Source: an uncultured beta proteobacterium (GTDB lineage: Bacteria > Pseudomonadota > Gammaproteobacteria > Burkholderiales > Rhodocyclaceae). Taken from it: 64,000 nt of DNA. Positions within the stretch are counted from its first letter, which is position 1. Each line of letters begins with the position of its first letter. The stretch lies in assembly GCA_903886975.1 (NCBI GenBank), contig CAISOB010000064.1:87666-151665 (forward strand). Direction: 5' to 3'. The position numbers were made by a program, and so were the translations under genes. Positions 1 through 7,189 of this stretch are shown piece after piece. The notes below the pieces were generated by a model. It had not been told where the DNA came from. It saw nothing but the letters and a program-made list of their open reading frames with translations, and did no database searches.

Positions 1-316
1 CCTGCGCCAGGATATCGCGTACGACCTCAAGCTTGGCCGCCGGCAGCAAGTGAAAGTTGATGAAGCCGGCGCCGGCGATCTCGGTTTTGCCGACGAAACG
101 CGACTGCGGGATTTCGGAGAGCAGCAACTGCGCCAGTTCGCGCGGGTTGCGCTTCATGCTGCGCGCCAGTTGCATGGCCAGATTGCAGGCGAAGTCACCG
201 TGCGCGATTTGCTTGGGACGATCGAGAACGATGGCCGTGTGCGCCTGATCGGGCGCGACGCTTTGCAAGGCAACGCGGATCAAATCGCTGAGGTGAGTCT
301 TGATATCCTGGGTCAT
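1..316 (-). CDS. argS: Arginyl-tRNA synthetase, N-terminal part (cut by window edge)
   Basis: Charges tRNA-Arg with arginine in the cytoplasm. Only the first 105 residues are inside the window, and the gene runs off the left edge. Translating the minus strand from the ATG at 316 gives MTQDIKTHLSDLIRVAL, then VLDRPKQIAHGDFACNLAMQ and RNPRELAQLLLSEI. This is the conserved N-terminal (Add-1/COG0018) pattern of ArgRS, in which a VxRPK..xHGDxA motif is typical. The 128 bp between this start and ubiJ would hold its promoter, or it is read through from the ubi operon. Identification is by motif; the catalytic domain is not visible. Confidence 0.88.
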   Translation of the reverse strand, partial: MTQDIKTHLSDLIRVALQSVAPDQAHTAIVLDRPKQIAHGDFACNLAMQLARSMKRNPRELAQLLLSEIPQSRFVGKTEIAGAGFINFHLLPAAKLEVVRDILAQ

Positions 317-444
317 CGCGGTGCTTTGTCAGCATAAGAGGGCAATGCCTCGATTATACGATGAGCGCTTGCGCAAGAGGTCGCCCGTACCAAACGGCCG
401 CTGTTCGTTGTCAGTGTACCGACTGGCTTTGCACCGACCGGCGG

Positions 445-1020
445 TCAGCTTTCAAGTGCGGCCGCGCGCCGTTCGATCTGCGCGAGACGATCCCGCAGCG
501 CAGCGACTTCGCTACAGAAATTGGCAAGTTCCTGACGGCTAGCGATCAGCGGATTTTCCTCGGTGAAATACTCGGCGAGATTTTGCGCCAGATTCTGTGC
601 TTGCTCCGCTTGCCAATCGCGTACGCGTTTGCCGCCCTCGACGAGACGCCGGGCGGCAATATCGCCGACAAGCTGCGCCAAATCGCTTTCAATGTCCCAG
701 CGCAGATTGCGGATCAGGAAGCCGAGATTCTCGGCGAGTTCCGCGGAGCCGCTGATCTGCGCCGCGGCGAACAGCGCGGGCCTGTCGATCAGGGCGCGCA
801 GGGGTGCGTCGGCAGGCAGCGTGATGGTTACGGCGACGGCAGCATCTTCGTCGCCGGCGGCGACAAAGCCGTCGGCGTTGATTGCAAAGACACGCCCCAG
901 CACGCCGGCTTCGAGGCGTACCGTTTGTCCGGCAAACGGTTTGAGCCGGTCGCGCGCCCAGTATTCACCGGCGAGTAGATGGTTGATGAAGCCCGGCACG
1001 CCGAGCGGTCCGAACTTCAT
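445..1020 (-). CDS. ubiJ: UbiJ-like SCP2-domain protein
   Basis: A 191-residue protein matching the UbiJ family: an N-terminal SCP2 sterol-carrier-like domain (about 15-110, with FAGQTVRLE and TITLPADAPLRAL) followed by a helical C-terminus rich in E, A, Q and R. UbiJ binds lipids in the soluble complex that hydroxylates and methylates ubiquinone precursors. I start it at the ATG at 1020 (MKFGPLGVPGF), 7 bp after the upstream Tim44-like gene. An upstream extension to 1053 is open but would overlap that gene. It lies directly after ubiE and the Tim44-like gene. The usual partner ubiB is not next; argS follows instead. Confidence 0.8.
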   Translation of the reverse strand: MKFGPLGVPGFINHLLAGEYWARDRLKPFAGQTVRLEAGVLGRVFAINADGFVAAGDEDAAVAVTITLPADAPLRALIDRPALFAAAQISGSAELAENLGFLIRNLRWDIESDLAQLVGDIAARRLVEGGKRVRDWQAEQAQNLAQNLAEYFTEENPLIASRQELANFCSEVAALRDRLAQIERRAAALES

Positions 1021-1027
1021 CTGCAGC

Positions 1028-1903
1028 TCAGTTGACTTGCTGGATGCCAGCAACGATCCAGCCTTGCGTGCCCTCGGTCGGCTTGGCGAGATTCCAGATT
1101 TCGTTGAACGGCGCGGCTGGCGCGCCGGCTACCTCGCGGATCATGCCGGAAAAATGCACGCTGGCAATATGGCGGCTGCCTTCGGTGGCGACCTCGAGCA
1201 GTTCGGCGTTCAAGGTCACGACATCGGTCTGTTGCGGCGCCTTGCCACGTTCGTCGAGCTGCATCTTGATCTCGGCAAAGAGTTCGGGGCTCACGAACTC
1301 GCGAATGTCGTTGATGTCTCCGGCGTCATTGGCCGCTTGCAGGCGAACGAAATTGAGCTTGGCGACGCGCAGGAAACCTTCGCTGTCAAAGCCGTCGGGA
1401 ACGCGCACGGCAGCCGGAGCGAGGGGCGCTGCGCTAGCGCCGAAGGGCGCGGCGGCAAGCGGCGTGGGGGCGTCAGCCGGGTTGCCGCTGCCGGCGTATT
1501 GCAAGGGCTCATTCGGGTAGGCCGCGCCCGGCGGCGGCGAATTGCGCCGCGCGAGCAGTCTGAAGACGAATACTGCGGCCATGACCAGCAAGGCGATCAT
1601 CATGATATTGGCCATGCCTTCGCCAAGGCCAAAGTGCGAGAGTAGCGCGGCGATACCCAGGCCGGCGGCGAGGCCGGCGATCGGACCCAGCCAGTTGCGC
1701 TTGGGCGCGGCGGCGGGCGTGGCAGCGGGAGCGGACGGCGCGGACGGTGTCGCTTGCTGTGGCGGAGCCACCGGCCTTGGGGCGACCGACTGGCGCTGCA
1801 TGCCGAACGATTTCCCGCCGCCCAGGCGCGCCGCCTCGGCGTCCCCGACGGCGAGGCCCAGCGCGACGACGGCCAAGAATCCGGCAATCAATAAGTTCCT
1901 CAT
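1028..1903 (-). CDS. Tim44-like domain membrane protein
   Basis: A 291-residue protein with an N-terminal signal or anchor segment (LLIAGFLAVVALGLAVGDAEA), a Pro/Ala-rich linker (about 40-68), one or two hydrophobic segments (about 72-113), and a C-terminal Tim44-like domain (about 165-291, containing GFLRVAKLNFVRLQAAND and EIWNLAKPTEGTQGWIVAGI). Bacterial Tim44-like proteins share the fold of the mitochondrial import motor subunit, but their role is not well defined; membrane-associated lipid binding has been suggested. It sits between ubiE and ubiJ in one minus-strand run, which points to a link with the membrane-bound quinone pathway (inference). Confidence 0.82.
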   Translation of the reverse strand: MRNLLIAGFLAVVALGLAVGDAEAARLGGGKSFGMQRQSVAPRPVAPPQQATPSAPSAPAATPAAAPKRNWLGPIAGLAAGLGIAALLSHFGLGEGMANIMMIALLVMAAVFVFRLLARRNSPPPGAAYPNEPLQYAGSGNPADAPTPLAAAPFGASAAPLAPAAVRVPDGFDSEGFLRVAKLNFVRLQAANDAGDINDIREFVSPELFAEIKMQLDERGKAPQQTDVVTLNAELLEVATEGSRHIASVHFSGMIREVAGAPAAPFNEIWNLAKPTEGTQGWIVAGIQQVN

Positions 1904-1914
1904 TTGCTTCTCCG

Positions 1915-2655
1915 TCAGAATTTGAAACCACGATGCAAGGCGACAACCCCCAACGTCAGGTTGAAGTACTCGACTTTCTCAAGACCGGCTCGTTCCATCA
2001 TCTTCTTCAATGCTTCCTGGTCCGGGTGCACACGTATCGATTCCGCGAGGTAGCGATAGCTGGCTGCGTCATGGGTGATCATTTCGCCGATGCGCGGAAT
2101 GACTTTGAACGAGTAGAAATCGTAGATCGGCGCGAGCGGCTTCCACACCTGCGAGAACTCAAGCACCAGCACACACCCGCCCGGACGCAGCACGCGCCGC
2201 ATTTCGACCAAGGCCGCGTCCTTGTGCGTCATGTTGCGCAGGCCGAAAGCCACTGTAACACAATCAAAATAATCGTCGGGGAAAGGCAGCTTTTCCGCAT
2301 CGCACTGGGCGACCGGCAGCAGATATCCCTTGTCGCAGAGACGGTCGCGGCCGTGCGTTAGCATCGCGTTGTTGATGTCGGTCAGCCACGCCTGGCCGTC
2401 CTTTCCAACCTTGCGCGCAAACGCTAAAGCCAGGTCGCCGGTACCGCCGGCAACGTCGAGCACGCGCGAACCCGCGCGAACGCCGCTGCGGGCAATGGTA
2501 AAGGCCTTCCAAAGCCGGTGCATGCCGCCCGACATGAGGTCGTTCATCAGGTCGTAGCGCTGCGCGACCGAGTCGAAGACCTGCGCGACGCGTTGGGCTT
2601 TTTCAGCCTCGGCAACCTGTTCGAAGCCAAAATGGGTCTGCTCTTGCTTATTCAT
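1915..2655 (-). CDS. ubiE: Ubiquinone/menaquinone C-methyltransferase UbiE
   Basis: A SAM-dependent C-methyltransferase that methylates 2-polyprenyl-6-methoxy-benzoquinol (and demethylmenaquinol) in quinone synthesis. The 246-residue length fits the family. Diagnostic motifs are THFGFEQV near the start, [17 protein letters not shown], the SAM-binding [16 protein letters not shown], and [21 protein letters not shown] start it at the ATG at 2655 ([11 protein letters not shown]); a GTG three codons earlier at 2664 is possible. No strong Shine-Dalgarno sequence is visible. It is the second gene of the DUF971-ubiE-Tim44-ubiJ run. Confidence 0.95.
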   Translation of the reverse strand: MNKQEQTHFGFEQVAEAEKAQRVAQVFDSVAQRYDLMNDLMSGGMHRLWKAFTIARSGVRAGSRVLDVAGGTGDLALAFARKVGKDGQAWLTDINNAMLTHGRDRLCDKGYLLPVAQCDAEKLPFPDDYFDCVTVAFGLRNMTHKDAALVEMRRVLRPGGCVLVLEFSQVWKPLAPIYDFYSFKVIPRIGEMITHDAASYRYLAESIRVHPDQEALKKMMERAGLEKVEYFNLTLGVVALHRGFKF

Positions 2656-2688
2656 CGTGCGCACTAAATGGGGACTGGTGGTGAAAAA

Positions 2689-3117
2689 TCAACGCTGCGG
2701 GCCGCACTTGGGCGTCGATTTTGGTGCCGGCGGCGGCGTATCGGCGGGATCGCGGCTACCGCCCTGCTCGGCGAGTTTGTCAAGATAAGCCTGCCACAAT
2801 TCGTCTCGATTCAGGCACAGTGTGTACAGGAGGTCCCAGGAATAGAGGCCGGTGTCGTGCCCATCGGAAAAGACGGGCTTGATCGCGTAGTTGCCGACGG
2901 GTTCGATGCTAACGATTTCGACGTCGCGCTGACCGACCTGTAAGACCTCCTGCCCCGGTCCGTGGCCGCGGGCGATGGCCGAAGGCGTAAAAACGCGCAA
3001 GAACTCACAGCTGAGCTCAAAGCGCTCGCCGGTGTCGAAAGCCAGTTCGACCCGTCGCGACTTCTGATGCAGCTTGATCTCGGTCGGGACCGGTGTTTCG
3101 CGGTTGAGTCCTGCCAT
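2689..3117 (-). CDS. DUF971 protein (GBBH-like N-terminal domain)
   Basis: A 142-residue protein of the DUF971 family, which resembles the N-terminal domain of gamma-butyrobetaine hydroxylase. The core is visible: PTEIKLHQKSRRVELAFDTG, FELSCEFLRVFTPSA and GHDTGLYSWDLLY. The C-terminal 25 residues are a Pro/Lys-rich tail. Family members are usually encoded next to ubiE or Fe-S-related genes, and a role in Fe-S or quinone metabolism is suspected but not proven. It is the first gene of the ubiE run, and an AAGG-type ribosome site lies just before the ATG. It diverges from phoB across a 159-bp region. Confidence 0.85.
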   Translation of the reverse strand: MAGLNRETPVPTEIKLHQKSRRVELAFDTGERFELSCEFLRVFTPSAIARGHGPGQEVLQVGQRDVEIVSIEPVGNYAIKPVFSDGHDTGLYSWDLLYTLCLNRDELWQAYLDKLAEQGGSRDPADTPPPAPKSTPKCGPQR

Positions 3118-3210
3118 GACTGCCTTTGCGTATAAACGAACGCGCTATCATAGCGCAAAGTCTGAAACGGACCGTCAGCGCACAATAATTGTCCGGGACG
3201 AGGCGATGGC

Positions 3211-3228
3211 CTGTCATCATTTTGTCAT
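3211..3228 (+). promoter_or_regulatory. Pho box upstream of phoB
   Basis: Two 7-base CTGTCAT-like half-sites 11 bases apart (CTGTCAT, CATT, TTGTCAT) match the enterobacterial Pho box consensus (CTGTCATA-AT-CTGTCA-C) closely. A third, weaker TTGTTCA element follows at 3232-3238. The site lies 48 bp before the phoB ATG, with a CATAAA -10-like hexamer about 10 bp downstream. This spacing is typical of PhoB-activated promoters that lack a good -35, and it implies positive autoregulation of phoBR. Confidence 0.75.
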
Positions 3229-3276
3229 TCTTTGTTCATAAACTTGGAACGAGAACTTACTGAGAACCCCCACGCC

Positions 3277-3969
3277 ATGTCGGCTACCATTCTCGTCGTC
3301 GAAGACGAACCATCGATTCAGGAACTGATCGCCGCCAGCCTGCAGCATGCCGGCCACCGGGTGTTATGCGCCGACAGCGCTGAACAGGCCGCGCACCGGG
3401 TGAACGAGGCTTTGCCCGACGTGGTGCTGCTCGACTGGATGCTGCCCGGCATGAGCGGCATCCAGTACGCCCGTCGTTTGCGCAGCGAGGAGCGGACGCG
3501 CGATCTGCCGATCATCATGCTGACCGCGCGCAGCGAAGAGCACGACAAGATCGCCGGCCTGGAGGCCGGCGCCGACGATTACCTCTCCAAGCCGTTTTCG
3601 CCGCGCGAACTGCTGGCCCGGATCAAGGCCGTGTTGCGCCGGCGCGCACCGCAAATGACCGAGGACAACGTCGAGGTCGAAGGTCTGCGCCTCGATCCGC
3701 TGACGCACCGGGTCAGCGGCGACGGCCGCAACCTCGATCTGGGCCCAACCGAGTTCCGCCTGCTCCACTTCTTCATGACGCACCCGGAGCGCGTGCATAG
3801 CCGGGCCTTGCTTCTCGACCAGGTGTGGGGCGATCACGTCTTTGTCGAAGAACGGACGGTCGACGTGCATATCCGCCGCTTGCGCGCCGCGCTCGAAGCC
3901 AGCGGGCACCATCGACTGATCCAGACTGTGCGTGGCAGTGGCTACCGCTTCTCGGCGCTGGGCGAATGA
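3277..3969 (+). CDS. phoB: Phosphate regulon response regulator PhoB
   Basis: A 230-residue OmpR-family response regulator. The receiver domain (about 1-120) has the acidic pair in VVEDEPS, the phospho-acceptor Asp in VLLDWMLPG, and the conserved Lys in DDYLSKPFSPREL. A winged-helix DNA-binding domain follows (about 135-228; LGPTEFRLLHFFMTHPERV, HIRRLRAALE, VRGSGYRF). The sequence is much closer to PhoB than to other OmpR members. I use the ATG at 3277 (MSATILVVEDEP); an in-frame start 15 codons upstream would overlap the promoter. phoR begins 31 bp after the stop. Expression is probably autoregulated through the Pho box at 3211-3228. Confidence 0.95.
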   Translation: MSATILVVEDEPSIQELIAASLQHAGHRVLCADSAEQAAHRVNEALPDVVLLDWMLPGMSGIQYARRLRSEERTRDLPIIMLTARSEEHDKIAGLEAGADDYLSKPFSPRELLARIKAVLRRRAPQMTEDNVEVEGLRLDPLTHRVSGDGRNLDLGPTEFRLLHFFMTHPERVHSRALLLDQVWGDHVFVEERTVDVHIRRLRAALEASGHHRLIQTVRGSGYRFSALGE

Positions 3970-4000
3970 AACTGCGTCGCCGCAAACAAGGCGTCAGGCG

Positions 4001-5302
4001 GTGAGCGCCATCTGGGCGCAGACGCTGTGGCTGCTGGTCGGCATCGCCACCCTCGTTTTCACGCCGGTCGCCCTGGGTTTCGGCCTCGACTGGGGGTTGG
4101 CGGCGGTCATCCTGGCCCTGCTGCTGATGCTCGGCTGGCATTTGCTGCATTTGCACCAATTGATGGCCTGGCTCGAAGGCCCTCTCAACGATCCTCTGCC
4201 GCGAGGACGCAGCGTCTGGGAAATAGCCTTTGCCGGCCTGCACCGCAGGGTGCGCATCCGCCTCGGCCAGCAACAGGTACTCTCCGAAACGCTCGAACGA
4301 TTTCGCGAGGCCGTGCAGGCTCTGCCGGACGGCATCATCGCCTACAATCGCCATCGTCATATCGAATGGTTGAACGAGCGCGCTGCGAGCTATTTCGCAA
4401 TTTCGGCGCAGCATGATCGCGGTCAGGCCCTGTTCAATCTGATCCGCCACCCGGATTTTGTCGCTTATATCGAAGCCGCGCGCTTTGACGAGCCGCTGAT
4501 TTATCGCGGCGGGCGCGTCGAAGGCCTGACGCTGCTGCTGCAGGTCATTCCCTACGGCGCCGACGAGAATTTGCTGGTCGCGCGCGATATCAGCCAGATC
4601 GAGCGCATCGAGACCATGCGCCGCGATTTCATCGCCAATGTTTCGCACGAACTCAAGACGCCGCTGACCGTCGTCGCCGGATTCGCCGAAATGCTCGCCG
4701 ACGATCGTGCCGCCTATGCCGACGACGAAATCAAGCGTTACCTGGGCCTGATCTATGAGCAGACGACGCGCATGCAGCGTCTGATCGAGGATTTGCTGAC
4801 CCTGTCGGCGCTCGAATCGGGAAGTTCGCCGGTGAGCGAGGAGCGGGTCGAGATCGAGCCGATGCTGCAGAGCATTCTGGCCGATGCCAGGGTATTGTCT
4901 GCGGGACGGCACGAGATCAGTCTGACGATAGAAACGCCGACCGCCATCGCCGGCTGCGCCAACGAGTTGCGCAGTGCTTTTTCCAACCTGGCGGCTAACG
5001 CCGTGCGCTATACGCCACAGGGCGGCCGGATAGATCTGACCTGGCGTGCGCATGCCGATGGCGCTGAGCTTGTCGTCGCCGATACCGGCATCGGCATTGC
5101 CGCACAACATTTGCCCCGACTGACCGAACGCTTCTACCGCGTCGATCGCAGCCGCTCGCGTGAAACTGGAGGCACCGGACTCGGGCTGGCGATCGTCAAG
5201 CATGTGCTGACGCGCCATCGGGCGACCCTGGAGATCGAAAGCGAGCCGGGCCACGGCAGCCGCTTCGCCGCGCGTTTTCCGCGCCGCGCCCTGCTCAACT
5301 AG
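4001..5302 (+). CDS. phoR: Phosphate regulon sensor kinase PhoR
   Basis: A 433-residue membrane histidine kinase. It has two hydrophobic N-terminal segments (about 5-45), a short linker, a PAS domain (about 80-180; VQALPDGIIAYNRHRHIEWL), a DHp domain with the H-box ANVSHELKTPLTVVAGFAEML (His is the phospho-acceptor), and a HATPase_c domain with N (NLAANAVRYTP), G1 (DTGIGI), F (ERFYRVDRSRS) and G2 (GGTGLGLAIVKHV) boxes. This layout is the PhoR family pattern. The start is uncertain: I prefer the GTG at 4001, 31 bp after phoB; an upstream codon at 3932 would overlap phoB. Confidence 0.92.
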   Translation: MSAIWAQTLWLLVGIATLVFTPVALGFGLDWGLAAVILALLLMLGWHLLHLHQLMAWLEGPLNDPLPRGRSVWEIAFAGLHRRVRIRLGQQQVLSETLERFREAVQALPDGIIAYNRHRHIEWLNERAASYFAISAQHDRGQALFNLIRHPDFVAYIEAARFDEPLIYRGGRVEGLTLLLQVIPYGADENLLVARDISQIERIETMRRDFIANVSHELKTPLTVVAGFAEMLADDRAAYADDEIKRYLGLIYEQTTRMQRLIEDLLTLSALESGSSPVSEERVEIEPMLQSILADARVLSAGRHEISLTIETPTAIAGCANELRSAFSNLAANAVRYTPQGGRIDLTWRAHADGAELVVADTGIGIAAQHLPRLTERFYRVDRSRSRETGGTGLGLAIVKHVLTRHRATLEIESEPGHGSRFAARFPRRALLN

Positions 5303-5313
5303 CTAGCGGCCGC

Positions 5314-6915
5314 TCAACAGACGACGAAGCTGACGCGATCGAAATCGGACCCGTCGTCAAGTACATGCACAAGTCTGACCCGCCAGGCGCCGTCGGTAAA
5401 TAGTTCGATGATCCGGTCGGCGCGGAACCAGCCCTGCGGCACGACCAGCGACTGTTCGGCATTAACCGACGGCACGGCCGGCAAAAGGAAGGCACGCTGG
5501 TACTTGCCGTCGCCGCCGGTGTTTCGATCGAGCGGCCGGGCCGCGACCGCGAAGGGGATGCCAGGCAGCGCCCTGACGCCGCTGATCAGGCCGCCGCCTT
5601 TCTCCTGCATCAGCCATTTGACTTGCGCTAGCAGGAAACGCGCGCCATCGTGCGGGCACAGGGCGAGCAACTGGCCATGCGCTATCTTCTTGCCCGAGGT
5701 GCTGCGCACCAACCGGAAACCATCAGCCGACTGATTGACGACCTCCCAGACGTCGAGCGCATAAGCCATTTGCTCTTTGCGGATCTGCAGAATCTCATGC
5801 GGGTCGGTCTGGTGTCGGAAGGCGTAGAGCGTCTCAAACTCGCGCCGCGAATAAGTGCGAACGTTTTCGGGTTGTTCGAATTCCCTGCCCGAAACGTAAT
5901 AGTGCATTTCCTCGAAACCGCTGCACATCTGGGTGATGCCGGAAGTGGCGCGGCGCCGGAACTTTCTTGGGGCACGCGCCTGTGACCATGGACAGAAGAG
6001 GTATTCGAGCAGCCGGTTGCATTGGCCCGCGGTACAGTCGTCGCCAAGGTTCAATTGTGCCGGCGATGCCTTTTGCCTTAATTGCTGCCGGATCTGCGTG
6101 ATCTGCAAGGCCAGCCGCGAGGTATCGAGGCGTCGCAAGAAGTCGGTTTGCAGACACTCGGTCACCGGGCGCACGGCGACGTCCTGCATCAGGTCGACGA
6201 CGTAGGGCGGCAATGAATCGCCTGGCGCGGCCTTGTGCAGGCTGACCAGGGGTGCCCAGTAGGTGGCCCAGCGGCGAACCAGCGCCTGCTCGCGCAGCGA
6301 AAGCGCATAACAGCCGGCCATTTCGCCGAGCAGGAAGCCGACGTAGGCTGCCGCGCAGTGCGTGCTGCGGCCAAGCGGTTCGAGCGGATCGGGGATCGAG
6401 AGGGTGGCGATTCCCCACTCTTCGGCGCTGGCGTAGTAGCCATGCAGCTCCAACCACAATCCCCAGGGATATTCGCGGCGCGCGCGCTGGTGTTCGACGA
6501 TGGCCATGCCGACGTGATGGATGCAGCGGTGCAGAATCATCGCGACGCGCTGATTGTGATTGGCGTCCTCGACTTCGACCGAGTCTTTCTCGGCGCAATG
6601 CGCGTAAGCCCGGGCGGTCTTCAGCCAGAGCGTGACGATCAGCTGAAAGATCGTCTCTTCGATGTCGGCGAGCGGCAGCGGTTTGCCCAAGTAGCGCTGC
6701 GCCAGTTGTTCGGCGGTAAAAGCGATCGGCAGCCGGGCGTTCTCAAGCAGGCGAAAATAGGTTTCACCGTCGGGCGGCGCATTGAGCAGGCTGTCGAGAA
6801 ATCGGCTCAGATCGACTTCGGCCTGTTTCGGATTGGTCAACGGCAGCCGCGCGATGATTTCGCAACCGGTCTGCAGATCCGGAATCGCGAAGGTGACCGG
6901 CGTAGCACTGCTCAT
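5314..6915 (-). CDS. Conserved protein of unknown function with PilZ-like C-terminus
   Basis: A 533-residue cytoplasmic protein that I recognise only as a conserved betaproteobacterial type without an assigned role. The first 300 residues look all-helical (PLTNPKQAEVDLSRFLDSLL; MILHRCIHHVGMAIVEHQRA). The last 130 look beta-rich, with WEVVNQSADGFRLVRSTSGK then GQLLALCPHD, which resembles the beta-barrel and D/NxSxxG turn of PilZ-type c-di-GMP receptors. The PilZ RxxxR arginine motif is not obvious, so c-di-GMP binding is only a hypothesis. I start it at the ATG at 6915 (MSSATPVTFAIPDL). It converges on phoR with 11 bp between the stops. Confidence 0.7.
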   Translation of the reverse strand: MSSATPVTFAIPDLQTGCEIIARLPLTNPKQAEVDLSRFLDSLLNAPPDGETYFRLLENARLPIAFTAEQLAQRYLGKPLPLADIEETIFQLIVTLWLKTARAYAHCAEKDSVEVEDANHNQRVAMILHRCIHHVGMAIVEHQRARREYPWGLWLELHGYYASAEEWGIATLSIPDPLEPLGRSTHCAAAYVGFLLGEMAGCYALSLREQALVRRWATYWAPLVSLHKAAPGDSLPPYVVDLMQDVAVRPVTECLQTDFLRRLDTSRLALQITQIRQQLRQKASPAQLNLGDDCTAGQCNRLLEYLFCPWSQARAPRKFRRRATSGITQMCSGFEEMHYYVSGREFEQPENVRTYSRREFETLYAFRHQTDPHEILQIRKEQMAYALDVWEVVNQSADGFRLVRSTSGKKIAHGQLLALCPHDGARFLLAQVKWLMQEKGGGLISGVRALPGIPFAVAARPLDRNTGGDGKYQRAFLLPAVPSVNAEQSLVVPQGWFRADRIIELFTDGAWRVRLVHVLDDGSDFDRVSFVVC

Positions 6916-7075
6916 GGCTGCGCCTGCAGCGCGGCCGACAGGGGCTCGCCGCTCGCAGGTCCACGAGCGCACCCGGAACCGGTCTTCGATGGCTGGGCCA
7001 TCACTCTTCCTCTCACCGCATCAGCGTATCGTGGCAAAGATAACACGCCTCCATGCTCCAAACTAATCGGCTAAA

Positions 7076-7113
7076 GGCGGCAATACAAGGAAAAAAGTCA
7101 CACAATTGCCGCC
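7076..7113. repeat. Inverted repeat GGCGGCAAT / ATTGCCGCC, possible terminator
   Basis: A perfect 9-bp inverted repeat (7076-7084 and 7105-7113) separated by 20 bases, in the 274-bp gap between two minus-strand genes. On the minus strand the loop holds a run of six T and the stem is followed by TTTAG. It could stop transcription from the large dehydrogenase gene that ends at 7190, although it lies about 80 bp past that stop and the long loop is unusual. An operator is the other reading. The rest of this gap shows nothing recognisable. Confidence 0.4.
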
Positions 7114-7189
7114 TGACTTGCCGCAAGGCACCGTTCGTCGGGCCTGCGGCGCCGTTCGTCCGTATTCCGATAGCATGGAGGCGCCCGGC

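Noticed and set aside
3773..5254. 493-codon open frame antisense to phoR
   Set aside because: phoR has full kinase motifs in the other strand; the antisense product is low-complexity and rich in Q, R and A.
5303..5316. Palindrome AGCGGCCGCT between phoR and the next gene
   Set aside because: No T run and no extended stem; a 10-bp GC-rich palindrome is easily found by chance in this DNA.
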